Below, piece by piece: positions 32,763 to 42,800 of a stretch of 64,000 nucleotides of DNA. Below the pieces are notes generated by a model that ran no database searches, was not told the DNA's origin, and was given only the letters and a program-made list of their open reading frames with translations. Source of the stretch: an uncultured Eubacteriales bacterium (GTDB lineage Bacteria; Bacillota; Clostridia; Oscillospirales; Oscillospiraceae); the NCBI GenBank assembly GCA_934597725.1, contig CAKTSK010000009.1, positions 1 through 64,000 on the forward strand, read 5' to 3'. Position numbers and translations under genes: made by a program. Numbering within the stretch: the first letter of the stretch is position 1; every line of letters begins with the position of its first letter.

Positions 32763-33983
32763 ATGAAAAAGATTCTTGCACTTTTGCTGGCCGGCTGCAT
32801 GGCGTTGGCTCTGTGCGCCTGCGGCACCCCCGCAGAACCCAGCGGAGATGCCGGCAGCGACGGCAGCGCGTCTGCATCCGGCGACACCGTGGTCATCGGT
32901 GTCTTCGAGCCCCTGTCCGGCGACAACGGCGCCGGCGGCAAGCAGGAGTACCTGGGCATGCAGTATGCCAACTCCGTCACCCCCACCGTGGAGATCGGCG
33001 GCAAGACCTACAACGTCAAGCTGGAAGTGGTGGACAACGAGTCCTCCAACGACAAGGCTGTTTCCGCTGCCAGCAACCTGATCTCCAAGAACGTCTCCAT
33101 CGTTCTGGGCTCCTATGGCTCCGGCGTGTCCATCGCAGCCTCTGACACCTTTGCACAGGCTGGCGTTCCCGCCATGGGCGTGACCTGCACCAACCCCCAG
33201 ATCACCGAGGGCAATGACCACTACTTCCGCATCTGCTTCCTGGACCCCTTCCAGGGCACCGTCCTGGCCAACTTCGCCAAGGAGGAGCTGAAGGCAGAGA
33301 AGGTCTACTGCCTGGGCCAGCTGGGCAACGACTATGACCAGGGCCTGATGAACTACTTCCAGAAGGCCGCTGAGGGCCTGGGCATGGAGTGCGTGGCAGA
33401 GTCCTTCCCCGTCAACAACTCCGACTTCACCTCTTACCTGACCAGCGCCAAGAACCAGGGCGCAGACGTGATCTTTGCGCCCACCTCCATCAGCTATGCA
33501 CAGCTGATCGTCAAGCAGGCTGCTTCTCAGGGCATCGACATGCCTCTGCTGGCTTCCGACACCTGGGACTCCAACGTCATCCTGGGCGCTGCCAAGGGCA
33601 CCGACATGGACGTGTATGTGACCACCTTCTATGCTGAGGGCGGCGACGCAGAGTTCGAGAAGGGCTTCAAGGAGTGGATCAACTCCGACAGCACCAACCT
33701 GACCAACAACGGCGGCAACGACATCATCGCCGCAGTTTCCGTCATGGGTTACGACGCCTACTACACCGCGCTGGAGGCACTGAAGGCTGCCGGCAGCACC
33801 AACCCTGCTGACGTCATGGCTGCTCTGCCCAACGTGACCCACAAGGGTGTCACCGGCGAGATCTCCTTCAACGAGGTAGGCGATGCCAACCGCGACAGCG
33901 CCTTCGTGAAGAAGACCAACAACGAGACCGGTCTGTGGGAGTTCGTGACGGTTCAGGGCACCGACGCCAAGGCGGCTGAGTAA
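32763..33983 (+). CDS. livK: branched-chain amino acid ABC transporter substrate-binding lipoprotein
   Basis: A 406-residue type I periplasmic-binding-fold protein that captures leucine, isoleucine, valine or a related solute outside the membrane. The signal peptide MKKILALLLAGCMALALCAC ends in a lipobox (LCAC), giving a lipid-anchored Cys at about residue 19. A Ser/Gly/Asp linker follows, then VIGVFEPLSGDNGAGGKQ, the usual LivJ/LivK start. AAAGGAGGT lies 6 bases before the ATG. It is first in livKHMGF and separated from livH by a hairpin, the usual arrangement that leaves more binding protein than permease. Codon use is strongly biased, fitting high expression. Confidence 0.93.
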   Translation: MKKILALLLAGCMALALCACGTPAEPSGDAGSDGSASASGDTVVIGVFEPLSGDNGAGGKQEYLGMQYANSVTPTVEIGGKTYNVKLEVVDNESSNDKAVSAASNLISKNVSIVLGSYGSGVSIAASDTFAQAGVPAMGVTCTNPQITEGNDHYFRICFLDPFQGTVLANFAKEELKAEKVYCLGQLGNDYDQGLMNYFQKAAEGLGMECVAESFPVNNSDFTSYLTSAKNQGADVIFAPTSISYAQLIVKQAASQGIDMPLLASDTWDSNVILGAAKGTDMDVYVTTFYAEGGDAEFEKGFKEWINSDSTNLTNNGGNDIIAAVSVMGYDAYYTALEALKAAGSTNPADVMAALPNVTHKGVTGEISFNEVGDANRDSAFVKKTNNETGLWEFVTVQGTDAKAAE

Positions 33984-34037
33984 GATTTGCGCTGTACCAA
34001 CGACTGCTGATACAGTCCCATTTGAAATGATCCTGAT

Positions 34038-34072
34038 TTGTGGCGGGGGCACGGCCTGTGCTCCCGCCACAA
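34038..34072 (+). terminator. intercistronic hairpin between livK and livH
   Basis: TTGTGGCGGG pairs with CCCGCCACAA around a GC-rich loop. No T tract follows, so it likely stabilises livK mRNA or ends only part of the transcripts. The rest of the 220-base gap holds no gene. Confidence 0.65.
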
Positions 34073-34205
34073 TGTTGAGAGGGGAGAGGGATTGCCTTTC
34101 CTGCGCTCTCCGGGGGAACGTATCCATGCGTTCCGCGGGACCCTTCGTTCCTGGGAAACGGATCGATGCGCTCCCAAACGAAACAGAGAAGGAGAAGAGA
34201 CCGCA

Positions 34206-35093
34206 ATGTCTGAATTTTTGTCTGCCAATCTCCCATACTTGCTCTCCGGCATCTCCGTCGGCGGCCAGTATGCGCTGATTGCCATTGGGTATACCATGGT
34301 CTACGGCATTCTCCGCCTGATCAACTTCGCCCACGGCGATGTGTTCATGGTGGCCGGCCTGGTCATGGTGTATGCCACAGCGTCCCTGCCCATCTATGTC
34401 TCCGTCATCCTGGTGGTGGTGGTGACGGTGGCCCTGGGTGTGCTGATCGAAAAGGTGGCCTACCGGCCCCTGCGTTCGGCGCCCCGGATGTCGGTGATGA
34501 TCTCCGCCATCGGGGTGTCCTATCTGCTGCAGAACTGCGCCCTGTATTTTACCGGCGGCCTGCCGCAGATCTATCCCTCCATCCCGTTCCTGTCCAAGCA
34601 GGTCAAGATCGGCTCTGCTACCACCACCATGGTCACGCTGATCACCCCCATCCTGACGGTGGTCCTGGTGATCGTTCTGGTGACCATGATCAAAAAGACC
34701 AAGGTCGGTATGGCCATGCGGGCCGTGTCCCGGGACTTTGAGACCAGTGAGCTCATGGGCATCAAGATCAATAACGTCATCAGCATGACCTTTGCCATCG
34801 GCTGCTTCCTGGCGGCGGTAGGCTCTCTGCTGTACTTTACCAACTACAACTCCGTCGTGCCCACCTCCGGCGCCATGCCCGGCCTGAAGGCCTTCGTGGC
34901 GGCGGTGTTCGGCGGCATCGGCTCGGTGCCCGGCGCAGTGGTTGGCGCGTTCATCATTGGTATTTGTGAAAACATCATCAAGGGCCTGGGTTGGACGGAG
35001 TTCTCCGATGCCTTTACCTTTGTCCTGCTGATCGTCATCCTGCTGGTCAAGCCCACCGGTATCTTCGGTGAGAAGTCCACGGATAAGGTGTGA
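34206..35093 (+). CDS. livH: branched-chain amino acid ABC transporter permease LivH
   Basis: A 295-residue permease with about eight membrane helices. The N-terminal ISVGGQYALIAIGYTMVYGI and the LINFAHGDVFM segment are typical of LivH. The cytoplasmic EAA-like loop lies around RAVSRDFETSELMGI, and GGIGSVPGAVVGAF is the conserved late motif. AAGGAG lies about 13 bases before the ATG. It forms the membrane pore with LivM. Confidence 0.95.
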   Translation: MSEFLSANLPYLLSGISVGGQYALIAIGYTMVYGILRLINFAHGDVFMVAGLVMVYATASLPIYVSVILVVVVTVALGVLIEKVAYRPLRSAPRMSVMISAIGVSYLLQNCALYFTGGLPQIYPSIPFLSKQVKIGSATTTMVTLITPILTVVLVIVLVTMIKKTKVGMAMRAVSRDFETSELMGIKINNVISMTFAIGCFLAAVGSLLYFTNYNSVVPTSGAMPGLKAFVAAVFGGIGSVPGAVVGAFIIGICENIIKGLGWTEFSDAFTFVLLIVILLVKPTGIFGEKSTDKV

Positions 35094-35103
35094 GGTGACT
35101 GCT

Positions 35104-36324
35104 ATGGGAAAAAAATTAAAACCTGCTGTCGCCTCTGAAAAGAAGCTTGGCAGCCTGATCGCCATCCTGCTGTTGGTGGCGCTGTATGTCTTCCTGTTCC
35201 TGCTGGACAATGCCCTGCCCCGGACGTCCACCACCATCATGCTCATCACGGTCCTGAAGAAGGGGGCCATCTATGCCCTGGTGTGTGTGTCGATGAACTT
35301 GCTCAACGGCTTTACGGGCCTGTTCTCTCTGGGCCAGGCGGGCTTCATGCTCATCGGTGCGTATGCCTACGCTATTTTCTCCATCCCTGCCGACCAGCAC
35401 AATGCGGTCTATCAGTATTTTGACGGCGGGGCCATCCAGTTCTCCATCCCGGAAAGCCTGGGGGCTTTGCTGGGGGAGAATGCAGGCAATTTCCTGGGCG
35501 CCATCTTCTGCATCATCATTGCCGGCGCAGTGGCCGCCATCTTTGCGGCGCTGATCGGTATTCCGGTGCTGCGCCTGAAGAGCGACTATCTGGCCATTGC
35601 GACCCTGGGCTTTGCAGAGATCATCCGGGCTCTGTTCCAGTGGAATGGCCTGGGCCGGATCACCAACGGCTCCAACCTGCTGCGGAAGTACACCAACTTC
35701 CACGACATCAAGATCCAGATCGGGGGGACCATTTTCCAGCTGGATACCATCTTCCCCTTCTTCATTGCGACCCTGAGCATTCTGATCATTGTCCTGCTGG
35801 TCAATTCCTCCTACGGCCGCGCCTTCAAGTCCATCCGGGATGACGAGGTGGCCGCAGAGGCCATGGGCATCAACCTCTTCAAGCATAAGATGCTCTCCTT
35901 TGTGATCTCCAGCTTCTTCGCCGGGGTGGGCGGCGCCCTGCTGGCCATGTTCCAGACAACGGTCCAGGCCATGCCCTTCCAGTCTACCATGACCTATGAG
36001 ATCCTGCTCATCGTGGTCATTGGCGGCATCGGCTCCATCACCGGCAGCTGCATTGCCTCCTTCCTGTACATTGCCTGCTCTGAGTGGTGGCTGCGGTTCC
36101 TGGACAGCGGCTCCTTCCTGGGCATGTCGGTGCCCTTCTTCCGGGACGGCTTCCGAAAGGTGGTCTTCTCCGTGGTGGTCATGGTCATCGTCCTCTTCTT
36201 CTCCCGCGGGATCATGGGGGATAAGGAGCTGTCCTTTGCCGGGATCATACGGAAAGTGAGAAAACGAAAGCAGGCCAAGCTGGCCGCAGATGACGATGGG
36301 AAGGAGGCGTCCTCTCATGAGTGA
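35104..36324 (+). CDS. livM: branched-chain amino acid ABC transporter permease LivM
   Basis: A 406-residue permease with about ten membrane helices. Key segments are NLLNGFTGLFSLGQAGFMLIGAY (in halves: NLLNGFTGLFS and LGQAGFMLIGAY), LKSDYLAIATLGFAEIIR, the RAFKSIRDDEVAAEAMGIN coupling loop and GGIGSITGS. A basic tail ends in KEASSHE. It is 10 bases after livH and overlaps livG by 8 bases. Confidence 0.95.
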   Translation: MGKKLKPAVASEKKLGSLIAILLLVALYVFLFLLDNALPRTSTTIMLITVLKKGAIYALVCVSMNLLNGFTGLFSLGQAGFMLIGAYAYAIFSIPADQHNAVYQYFDGGAIQFSIPESLGALLGENAGNFLGAIFCIIIAGAVAAIFAALIGIPVLRLKSDYLAIATLGFAEIIRALFQWNGLGRITNGSNLLRKYTNFHDIKIQIGGTIFQLDTIFPFFIATLSILIIVLLVNSSYGRAFKSIRDDEVAAEAMGINLFKHKMLSFVISSFFAGVGGALLAMFQTTVQAMPFQSTMTYEILLIVVIGGIGSITGSCIASFLYIACSEWWLRFLDSGSFLGMSVPFFRDGFRKVVFSVVVMVIVLFFSRGIMGDKELSFAGIIRKVRKRKQAKLAADDDGKEASSHE

Positions 36325-37271
36325 GCGTGAGAATGTCTTGCTGCTGGATAATGTCACCATGCAGTTTGGCGGCGTGGTAGCCGTGAACAACCTTTCCATG
36401 AAGGTGGACCAGGGGGAGATCGTTGCCCTCATCGGCCCCAACGGCGCGGGTAAGACCACGGCCTTCAACGTGATCACCGGGGTCTATCAGCCCTCCAACG
36501 GGCAGGTCTGTTTCTATGACAGAGCCTATATCCGCAACCATCCCCAGGGAAAGATGAAGAAGCTCTACAAGGGGCAGAACCCGCTGCTGTACACCGGCGA
36601 GTACCGGTATGACCCGGAAAACCCGCCCGAGGAGGAAGCGGCCCGCAAGGAAGAGGAAAAGGCGTTCAAGAAGGCTGCCAAAGAGCGGGACCGCTATGCC
36701 TTTTCCAGCCATGTGCTGGACCCCACGCCGGACCACATCACCAAGATGGGCATTGCGCGGACCTTCCAGAACATCCGCCTGTGGAAGAGCATGACGGTGT
36801 TTGACAACGTCATCATTGCCAAGCACATGCGGGCCAAGCACAATGTGTTTTCCTCCACCTTCCGGGCTAGCCGGAAGGAAGAGGCGCGGATGCGGGCAGA
36901 GACGGAGGCGCTGCTGCGGGAGCACGACCTGTGGAAGCACCGGGACGACCTGGCCACCAGCTTGCCCTACGGCCTGCAGCGCCGGCTGGAGATCGCCCGG
37001 GCCCTGGCCACCGATCCCAAGCTGCTGCTGCTGGATGAGCCTGCCGCCGGTATGAACCCCCAGGAGACCCTGGAGCTGGCGGACTTTATCCACGAGATCC
37101 GCGACCGGCATCAGCTGACGGTCCTGCTCATTGAGCACCACATGGATTTGGTCATGAACATTTCCGACCGGATCTATGTGCTGGATTTCGGCAGTCTGAT
37201 CGCTCAGGGCCTGCCCAGTGAGATCCAACAGAACCAACACGTGATCGACGCCTATTTGGGGGTGGTAGAAG

Positions 37272-37279
<8 letters not shown>
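36317..37279 (+). CDS. livG: branched-chain amino acid ABC transporter ATPase LivG with insertion
   Basis: ATPase of the transporter. Walker A GPNGAGKTT (about residue 39), a Q-loop region FQNIRLWKSM, LPYGLQRRLEIARAL (signature) and LLLDEPAAGMNP (Walker B). At 320 residues it is about 65 longer than usual LivG. The extra part (about residues 65–135, rich in Lys/Glu/Tyr: NPLLYTGEYRYDPENPPEEE, then KAFKKAAKERD) sits between Walker A and the Q-loop, where LivG normally has a short helix. AAGGAGG lies about 9 bases before the ATG; an earlier in-frame ATG is less well placed. Confidence 0.93.
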
Positions 37280-37982
<703 letters not shown>

Positions 37983-38018
37983 TCCTCCTGCACGATCTGA
38001 TAACGCTTATACGCTTTG

Positions 38019-38054
38019 GCGCGGCCTGCCGGGGTTCCGGCAAGCCGCGCTTTT
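38019..38054 (+). terminator. terminator of the liv operon
   Basis: Fourteen-base stem with one mismatch (GCGCGGCCTGCCGG against CCGGCAAGCCGCGC), 4-base loop, then T4. The remaining gap to 38297 carries only the marR promoter. Confidence 0.8.
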
Positions 38055-38223
38055 GTGCCTGAGGACCAGGAAACATGATATCTGATACCGCATACAAACA
38101 AGACGGAAAACCTGCATAAAGGAGATAGCAGGCAAAAAAAGAAGGATTTTTCGGTGATGTCAATAGAATGACTTTTTGAAATAGGATAAAATGACGAAAA
38201 TTATGAAGGAACTTTTTTTACTG

Positions 38224-38252
38224 TTGCAAACGCAGCGTTCTGGTGCTATAGT
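38224..38252 (+). promoter_or_regulatory. sigma-A promoter of the marR-like gene
   Basis: TTGCAA (38224–38229), 17 bases, TATAGT (38247–38252), with TG one base upstream of the minus-10. Confidence 0.8.
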
Positions 38253-38297
38253 TTCCTCTGGAAAAAATCTGCTTTGAATTCAAAGGAGGGGACTGAG

Positions 38298-38768
38298 ATG
38301 CGTACCCAAGCGCCAGTTCATTTCAGTGGGGATGCGTCCTTTGCCGTGATCCATGCCTGCTATACCCTGACAGAGCAATACCGTAAAATTCTCATCGACA
38401 TGGGAAAAGAAAATGACCTTTCGGAAAATGAGATGACGGTCCTGGTCCACCTGGCCCTCTATCCCGATGTCCGCACCCAAAAGCAGCTCCAGGCGACCCA
38501 GCTGCAGCTGTCGGTGTCTTCCATCTGCCGGATGGTGGAGGCGCTGCGGAAAAAGGGGTATTTGACCACCCGGCTGGACGAGAACGACCGCCGGTCCTGG
38601 ATCATCCGCCTGGAGGAGAAGGGGGTGCGTCTGGGAGAGCAGTTCCGCCGGTGCCTCCAGCAGCGGCTGGGACGTATTTTTCAAGGAATGGGTGGCTTCG
38701 ATCTGGTTGGGTTTGCTGCGGCAGTCCGTCAGGCGGCCATGGACCAGGAGAATGCGGCCACAGCGTGA
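38298..38768 (+). CDS. MarR family transcriptional regulator
   Basis: A 156-residue winged-helix dimeric repressor/activator type. The N-terminal dimer helix is followed by LSENEMTVLVHLALYPDV, the recognition helix region (LQLSVSSICRMVEALRKKGY) and the wing DENDRRSWIIRL, the classic MarR D-x-R-x(R/S) wing. AAAGGAGGGG precedes the ATG. It follows the liv operon but has its own promoter and terminator. Target genes are unknown; the neighbouring liv operon or the hydrogenase operon are candidates only by position. Confidence 0.88.
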   Translation: MRTQAPVHFSGDASFAVIHACYTLTEQYRKILIDMGKENDLSENEMTVLVHLALYPDVRTQKQLQATQLQLSVSSICRMVEALRKKGYLTTRLDENDRRSWIIRLEEKGVRLGEQFRRCLQQRLGRIFQGMGGFDLVGFAAAVRQAAMDQENAATA

Positions 38769-38835
38769 CAAGATTTTGACAATTTGTTTTAATTTTGCAG
38801 GAAACATTCCTTTTTGTTTTTTGTTGCTTCTGAAA

Positions 38836-38878
38836 AAACCGAAGCGGCTCATCTTTGCAAGATGGGCCGCTTCGGTTT
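38836..38878 (+). terminator. terminator of the marR-like gene
   Basis: A long stem (AAACCGAAGCGGC with its complement, extended by CATCTT/AAGATG) around a 4-base loop. The A run before and short T run after allow bidirectional action. Confidence 0.8.
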
Positions 38879-38996
38879 GCATATAGAAGCAGAAAATTCA
38901 GAGACATTTGGTGGGAGTTTGTTTTTTTGCCACAAGATATGCCTGCTATATGAATTTCCTGTAAAGACAAATGCCCTTTTAGGGAAATATCATAAT

Positions 38997-39026
38997 TGAC
39001 AATAATCCTTGAGAGCAAGTATAATT
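38997..39026 (+). promoter_or_regulatory. strong sigma-A promoter of the hydrogenase operon
   Basis: TTGACA (38997–39002), 18 bases, TATAAT (39021–39026). Both hexamers are consensus. Confidence 0.88.
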
Positions 39027-39032
39027 GTATAT

Positions 39033-39279
39033 ATTACAACGGAGCAGAATAGATTTTTTGCAAGTTATGTTCTGGAACGTTTGCCCGGATGCTTCCAGGG
39101 TTCCGTTGTGTCTGGCGCTGGTGAGGGCCGGCAGCCAGGAAGACGGGCGGCAGGACGGTCCATCTGTTCTGTCATCAGTCCATAGGCCAGCGTTTTTTTG
39201 GATTTTAGCCGCAAATGGCTTGTGAAACTGCTGCTGGGCAGGGTGGTGTATCCTGCCTGCGGCAAAAAGGAGGAAAACG
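39033..39279 (+). promoter_or_regulatory. long structured leader of the hydrogenase operon
   Basis: About 247 bases of untranslated leader. CTGGAA (39072–39077) can pair with TTCCAG (39093–39098), or GGAAC (39074–39078) with GTTCC (39100–39104); these are mutually exclusive. Further down CGCTGG (39116–39121) can pair with CCAGCG (39187–39192), followed at once by T7 (39193–39199). This resembles a terminator in the leader. I do not recognise a known riboswitch class. No small gene with a ribosome site is apparent. Confidence 0.45.
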
Positions 39280-39822
39280 ATGAACGAGAGATCGGATATT
39301 GTCTGCGCCACCTGTGGCACCGACGAGAAGGCCTTGTATCAAGCCGTCGCGCAGGTGATCCAGCAGTACAAGGACAAGGAAGGCTCCCTGATCATGGTGC
39401 TCCACGCAGCCCAGGAGATCTTCGGGTACCTTCCCATGGAGCTGCAGGAGTTTATTGCCGACGGCATGGATCTGCCGGTGTCTGAGGTCAGCGGCGTAGT
39501 CAGCTTTTACTCTTTCTTCTCCACCCAGAAGAGAGGCAAGCACACCATCCGCATGTGCCAGGGTACCGCCTGCTACGTTCGTGGCGGCAAAAAGGTGGTG
39601 GACGCCATCAAGCGGGAGCTGAATGTAGAGGTGGGCGGCACCACAGAGGACGGGCAGTTCACCTTTGAGATCGCCCGCTGTATCGGTGCCTGCGGCCTGG
39701 CGCCTGCCATGATGGTGGATGACGAGGTTTATAAGCAGGTCACACCTGCCAAGCTCAGAGGGATCCTGGCCCGCTATGAGGAAACCGAAGAGCAGATGCC
39801 CGAGGGAGGTGAGCTGGCATGA
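39280..39822 (+). CDS. NuoE-like hydrogenase subunit (HydC type)
   Basis: A 180-residue thioredoxin-fold [2Fe-2S] protein. The four cluster cysteines are in CQGTAC and CIGAC (C-x4-C and C-x3-C), as in NuoE of complex I and HydC of trimeric [FeFe]-hydrogenases. AAGGAGG precedes the ATG. It is the first gene of the operon and overlaps the next by four bases. It passes electrons between the flavin subunit and the hydrogenase. Confidence 0.92.
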   Translation: MNERSDIVCATCGTDEKALYQAVAQVIQQYKDKEGSLIMVLHAAQEIFGYLPMELQEFIADGMDLPVSEVSGVVSFYSFFSTQKRGKHTIRMCQGTACYVRGGKKVVDAIKRELNVEVGGTTEDGQFTFEIARCIGACGLAPAMMVDDEVYKQVTPAKLRGILARYEETEEQMPEGGELA

Positions 39823-42800
39823 TCAGAAGCATTGCAGACCTTCAGCAGATGAAGGAGGCCTATCAGGAAAAGATGGGCCAGTACAGCCACCTGTGCATGG
39901 TGTGCTATGGCACCGGATGCATGTCCTCCGGCTGCAAGAACGTGCGGGACGCACTGGTGGAAGAACTGGAAAAGGCCGGCCTGACCGACCAAGTGGCCGT
40001 GATCGAGCGCGGCTGTATGGGAACCTGTGCCGTGGGTCCCGTGGTGTATGTGCTGCCTGACGAGACCTATTACACGGAAATGACCCCGGAGCGGGTCAAG
40101 GATGTGGTCCAGAAGCACTTCCTCCAGGGAGAGCCTGTGGCAGAGTATACTTTCTATGACAGCATCCAGAAGAAGCGGGTGACCAACATCCACGATGTGG
40201 CCTTCTTCCGGGATCAGGTCCGTATCGCCCTGCGCAACTGCGGCCTGATCGACGTCAACTGCATCAACAGCTATGTGGCCAAGGACGGTTATCTGGCCCT
40301 GGCCCGGATCCTGGAAAAGGGAGACCGGATGGCTGTCATTGAAGAGCTGAAAAAGTCCGGCCTGCGGGGCCGCGGCGGTGCTGGCTTCCCCGCTGGTGTC
40401 AAGTGGGAAGCTGCCTACAACCAGCCCGGCGAGGAAAAGTACATCATCTGCAACGCAGACGAGGGCGACCCCGGTGCGTTTATGGACCGTTCGGTCTTTG
40501 AGGGCGACCCTCACAGCGTCATCGAGGGTATGCTCATCGGCGGCTACGCCATTGGCGCGACCCAGGGCGTGGTCTATATTCGGGCAGAGTATCCCATTGC
40601 CGTGGAGCGTCTGAAGTCCGCCCTAGAAATGGCGCGGGAAGAAGGGTTGCTGGGCAAGGATATCTTCGGCTCCGGCTTTGACTTTGATATTGAGATCCGC
40701 ATCGGCGCAGGCGCCTTTGTCTGCGGCGAGGAGACGGCGCTGATGGCCTCCGTAGAGGGTCAGCGGGGCGAGCCCCGGCAGAAGCCGCCGTTCCCCTTCC
40801 AGAGCGGTCTGTTTGGCAAGCCCACCATCATCAACAACGTGGAGACTCTGGCCACCGTCCCGGCCATCATGCTTCAGGGGGCCGACTGGTTCCGCCAGTT
40901 CGGCACGGAGAAGAGCCCGGGCACCAAGGTCTTTGCTCTTTCCGGCAACATCGTCAACACCGGCCTGGTGGAGGTCCCCATGGGCACCCCCCTGTCCGAG
41001 GTCATCTATTCCATCGGCGGCGGCATTCCCAACGGGAAGAAGTTCAAGTCTGCGCAGACCGGCGGTCCTTCCGGCGGCTGTATCACGGCAGAGAACATCA
41101 ACACCCCGCTGGATTATGAATCCCTGGCAGCCCTGGGCTCCATCGTGGGGTCCGGCGGCCTGATCGTCATGGACGAGGACACCTGCATGGTGGATACCGC
41201 CCGGTTCTACCTGGACTTCATCCAGGAAGAGTCCTGCGGCAAGTGTACGGCCTGCCGGGTGGGGACCAAGCGGATGCTGGAGATCCTCAACCGGATCACT
41301 GCCGGCGAAGGGCAGCCCGGGGACATCGAGACCCTGGAGCACCTGGGCTCGGTGATCAAGGACACCGCCATGTGCGGCCTGGGCCAGACAGCGCCCAACC
41401 CCGTGCTGTCGACCATCAAGTATTTCCGCAAGGAGTATGAGGAGCACATCGTAGAGAAGCGATGTTCTGCCGGGGTCTGCGGCGATCTGGTGTCCAGCCC
41501 CTGTGAAAATACCTGTCCTGCCGGGATCAATATCCCTGGCTATATGAGCCTCATCGCCACCGGCGATTATATGGGCGCTGCCCGGATCATGCTGCGGGAT
41601 AACCCCTTCTCCGGCATCTGCGGCCGTGTCTGCACCCATCCCTGTGAGAGCCGCTGCCGCCGCGGCAGCGTAGACGAGGCCATGAACATCTGCGAGCTCA
41701 AACGCTTTGCCACCGACTGGGCCTACGCCCAGGGCTTCCCCACAGAGGAGGACCTGAAGCCTGTGGCCAAGATCGACAAGAACGTGGCCATCATCGGCGC
41801 CGGCCCCTCCGGCCTGACCTGCGCCTATTATCTGGCTCGTCTGGGCTACCATGTCGACGTGTACGAGGCAGAAAAGCGGCCCGGCGGCATCATGACCTAT
41901 GGCATTCCTGACTATCGCCTGCCTTTGGAGATCATCTCCCGTGAGATCAAGAACATCGAGAAGACCGGCGTGAATATCATCCTCAACACCAAGATCGGTC
42001 TGGACGTCTCCTTCCGCTCCCTGCAGAAGAACTATGACGCCATCTTCATCGCCATCGGCGCGCAGAAGACCCTGCAGCTGGGCATCCCCGGCGAGGATCT
42101 GGAGGGGATCTATCACGGCCTGGACTTCCTCAAGCGGGTCATGCTGAAGAAGGACCTGGACTTCACCGGCAAGAAAGTGGCCGTCATCGGCGGCGGCAAC
42201 ACGGCCATCGACTCGGCCCGTACCGCCATCCGTCTGGGGGCACGGGAAGTGGTCATCCTCTACCGCCGTACCATGGAGGATATGCCCGCAGACAAGGTGG
42301 AGATCAAGGACGCCATGGAAGAGGGCGTGCAGATCCGCACCCTGGTCAACCCCACCGACTTTGTTGGCATCGGCGGCAAGCTGAACAGCATCTGCGTGAT
42401 GAAGCAGAAGCTGGGGCAGTTCGACAGCTCCGGCCGTCGGAAGGCCGTTCCCAGCGGGGAGACCTATGTGGAGGAGTTCGACATCGCCATCCCGGCCATC
42501 TCCCAGACCCCCGACACCAAGTTCATCAAGGGGACCATCCAGCTCAACGGCGACCGTGTGGTGGCAGACCGCTACACCCAGGCCACGTCCATGCCCGGCG
42601 TCTTTGTGGGCGGCGACGCCCACCGCGGCCCGAAGGACATCGTCAATGCCGTCCACGAGGCCAAGGTGGCCGCTTCCGGCATCGACAAGTACCTGGGCGG
42701 CACCGGCGAACTGGCCAAGGGCTTTGAGCAGGAGATCACGGACTATCACATCGAAGGGGATATCGTGCCCCACAACCGCTTCCTGACCAGACAGATCGAG

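Noticed and set aside
32745..35270. An 841-residue frame antisense to livK and livH
   Set aside because: Shadow of high-GC third positions; His/Gly/Asp-rich, crosses intergenic sequence, no ribosome site.
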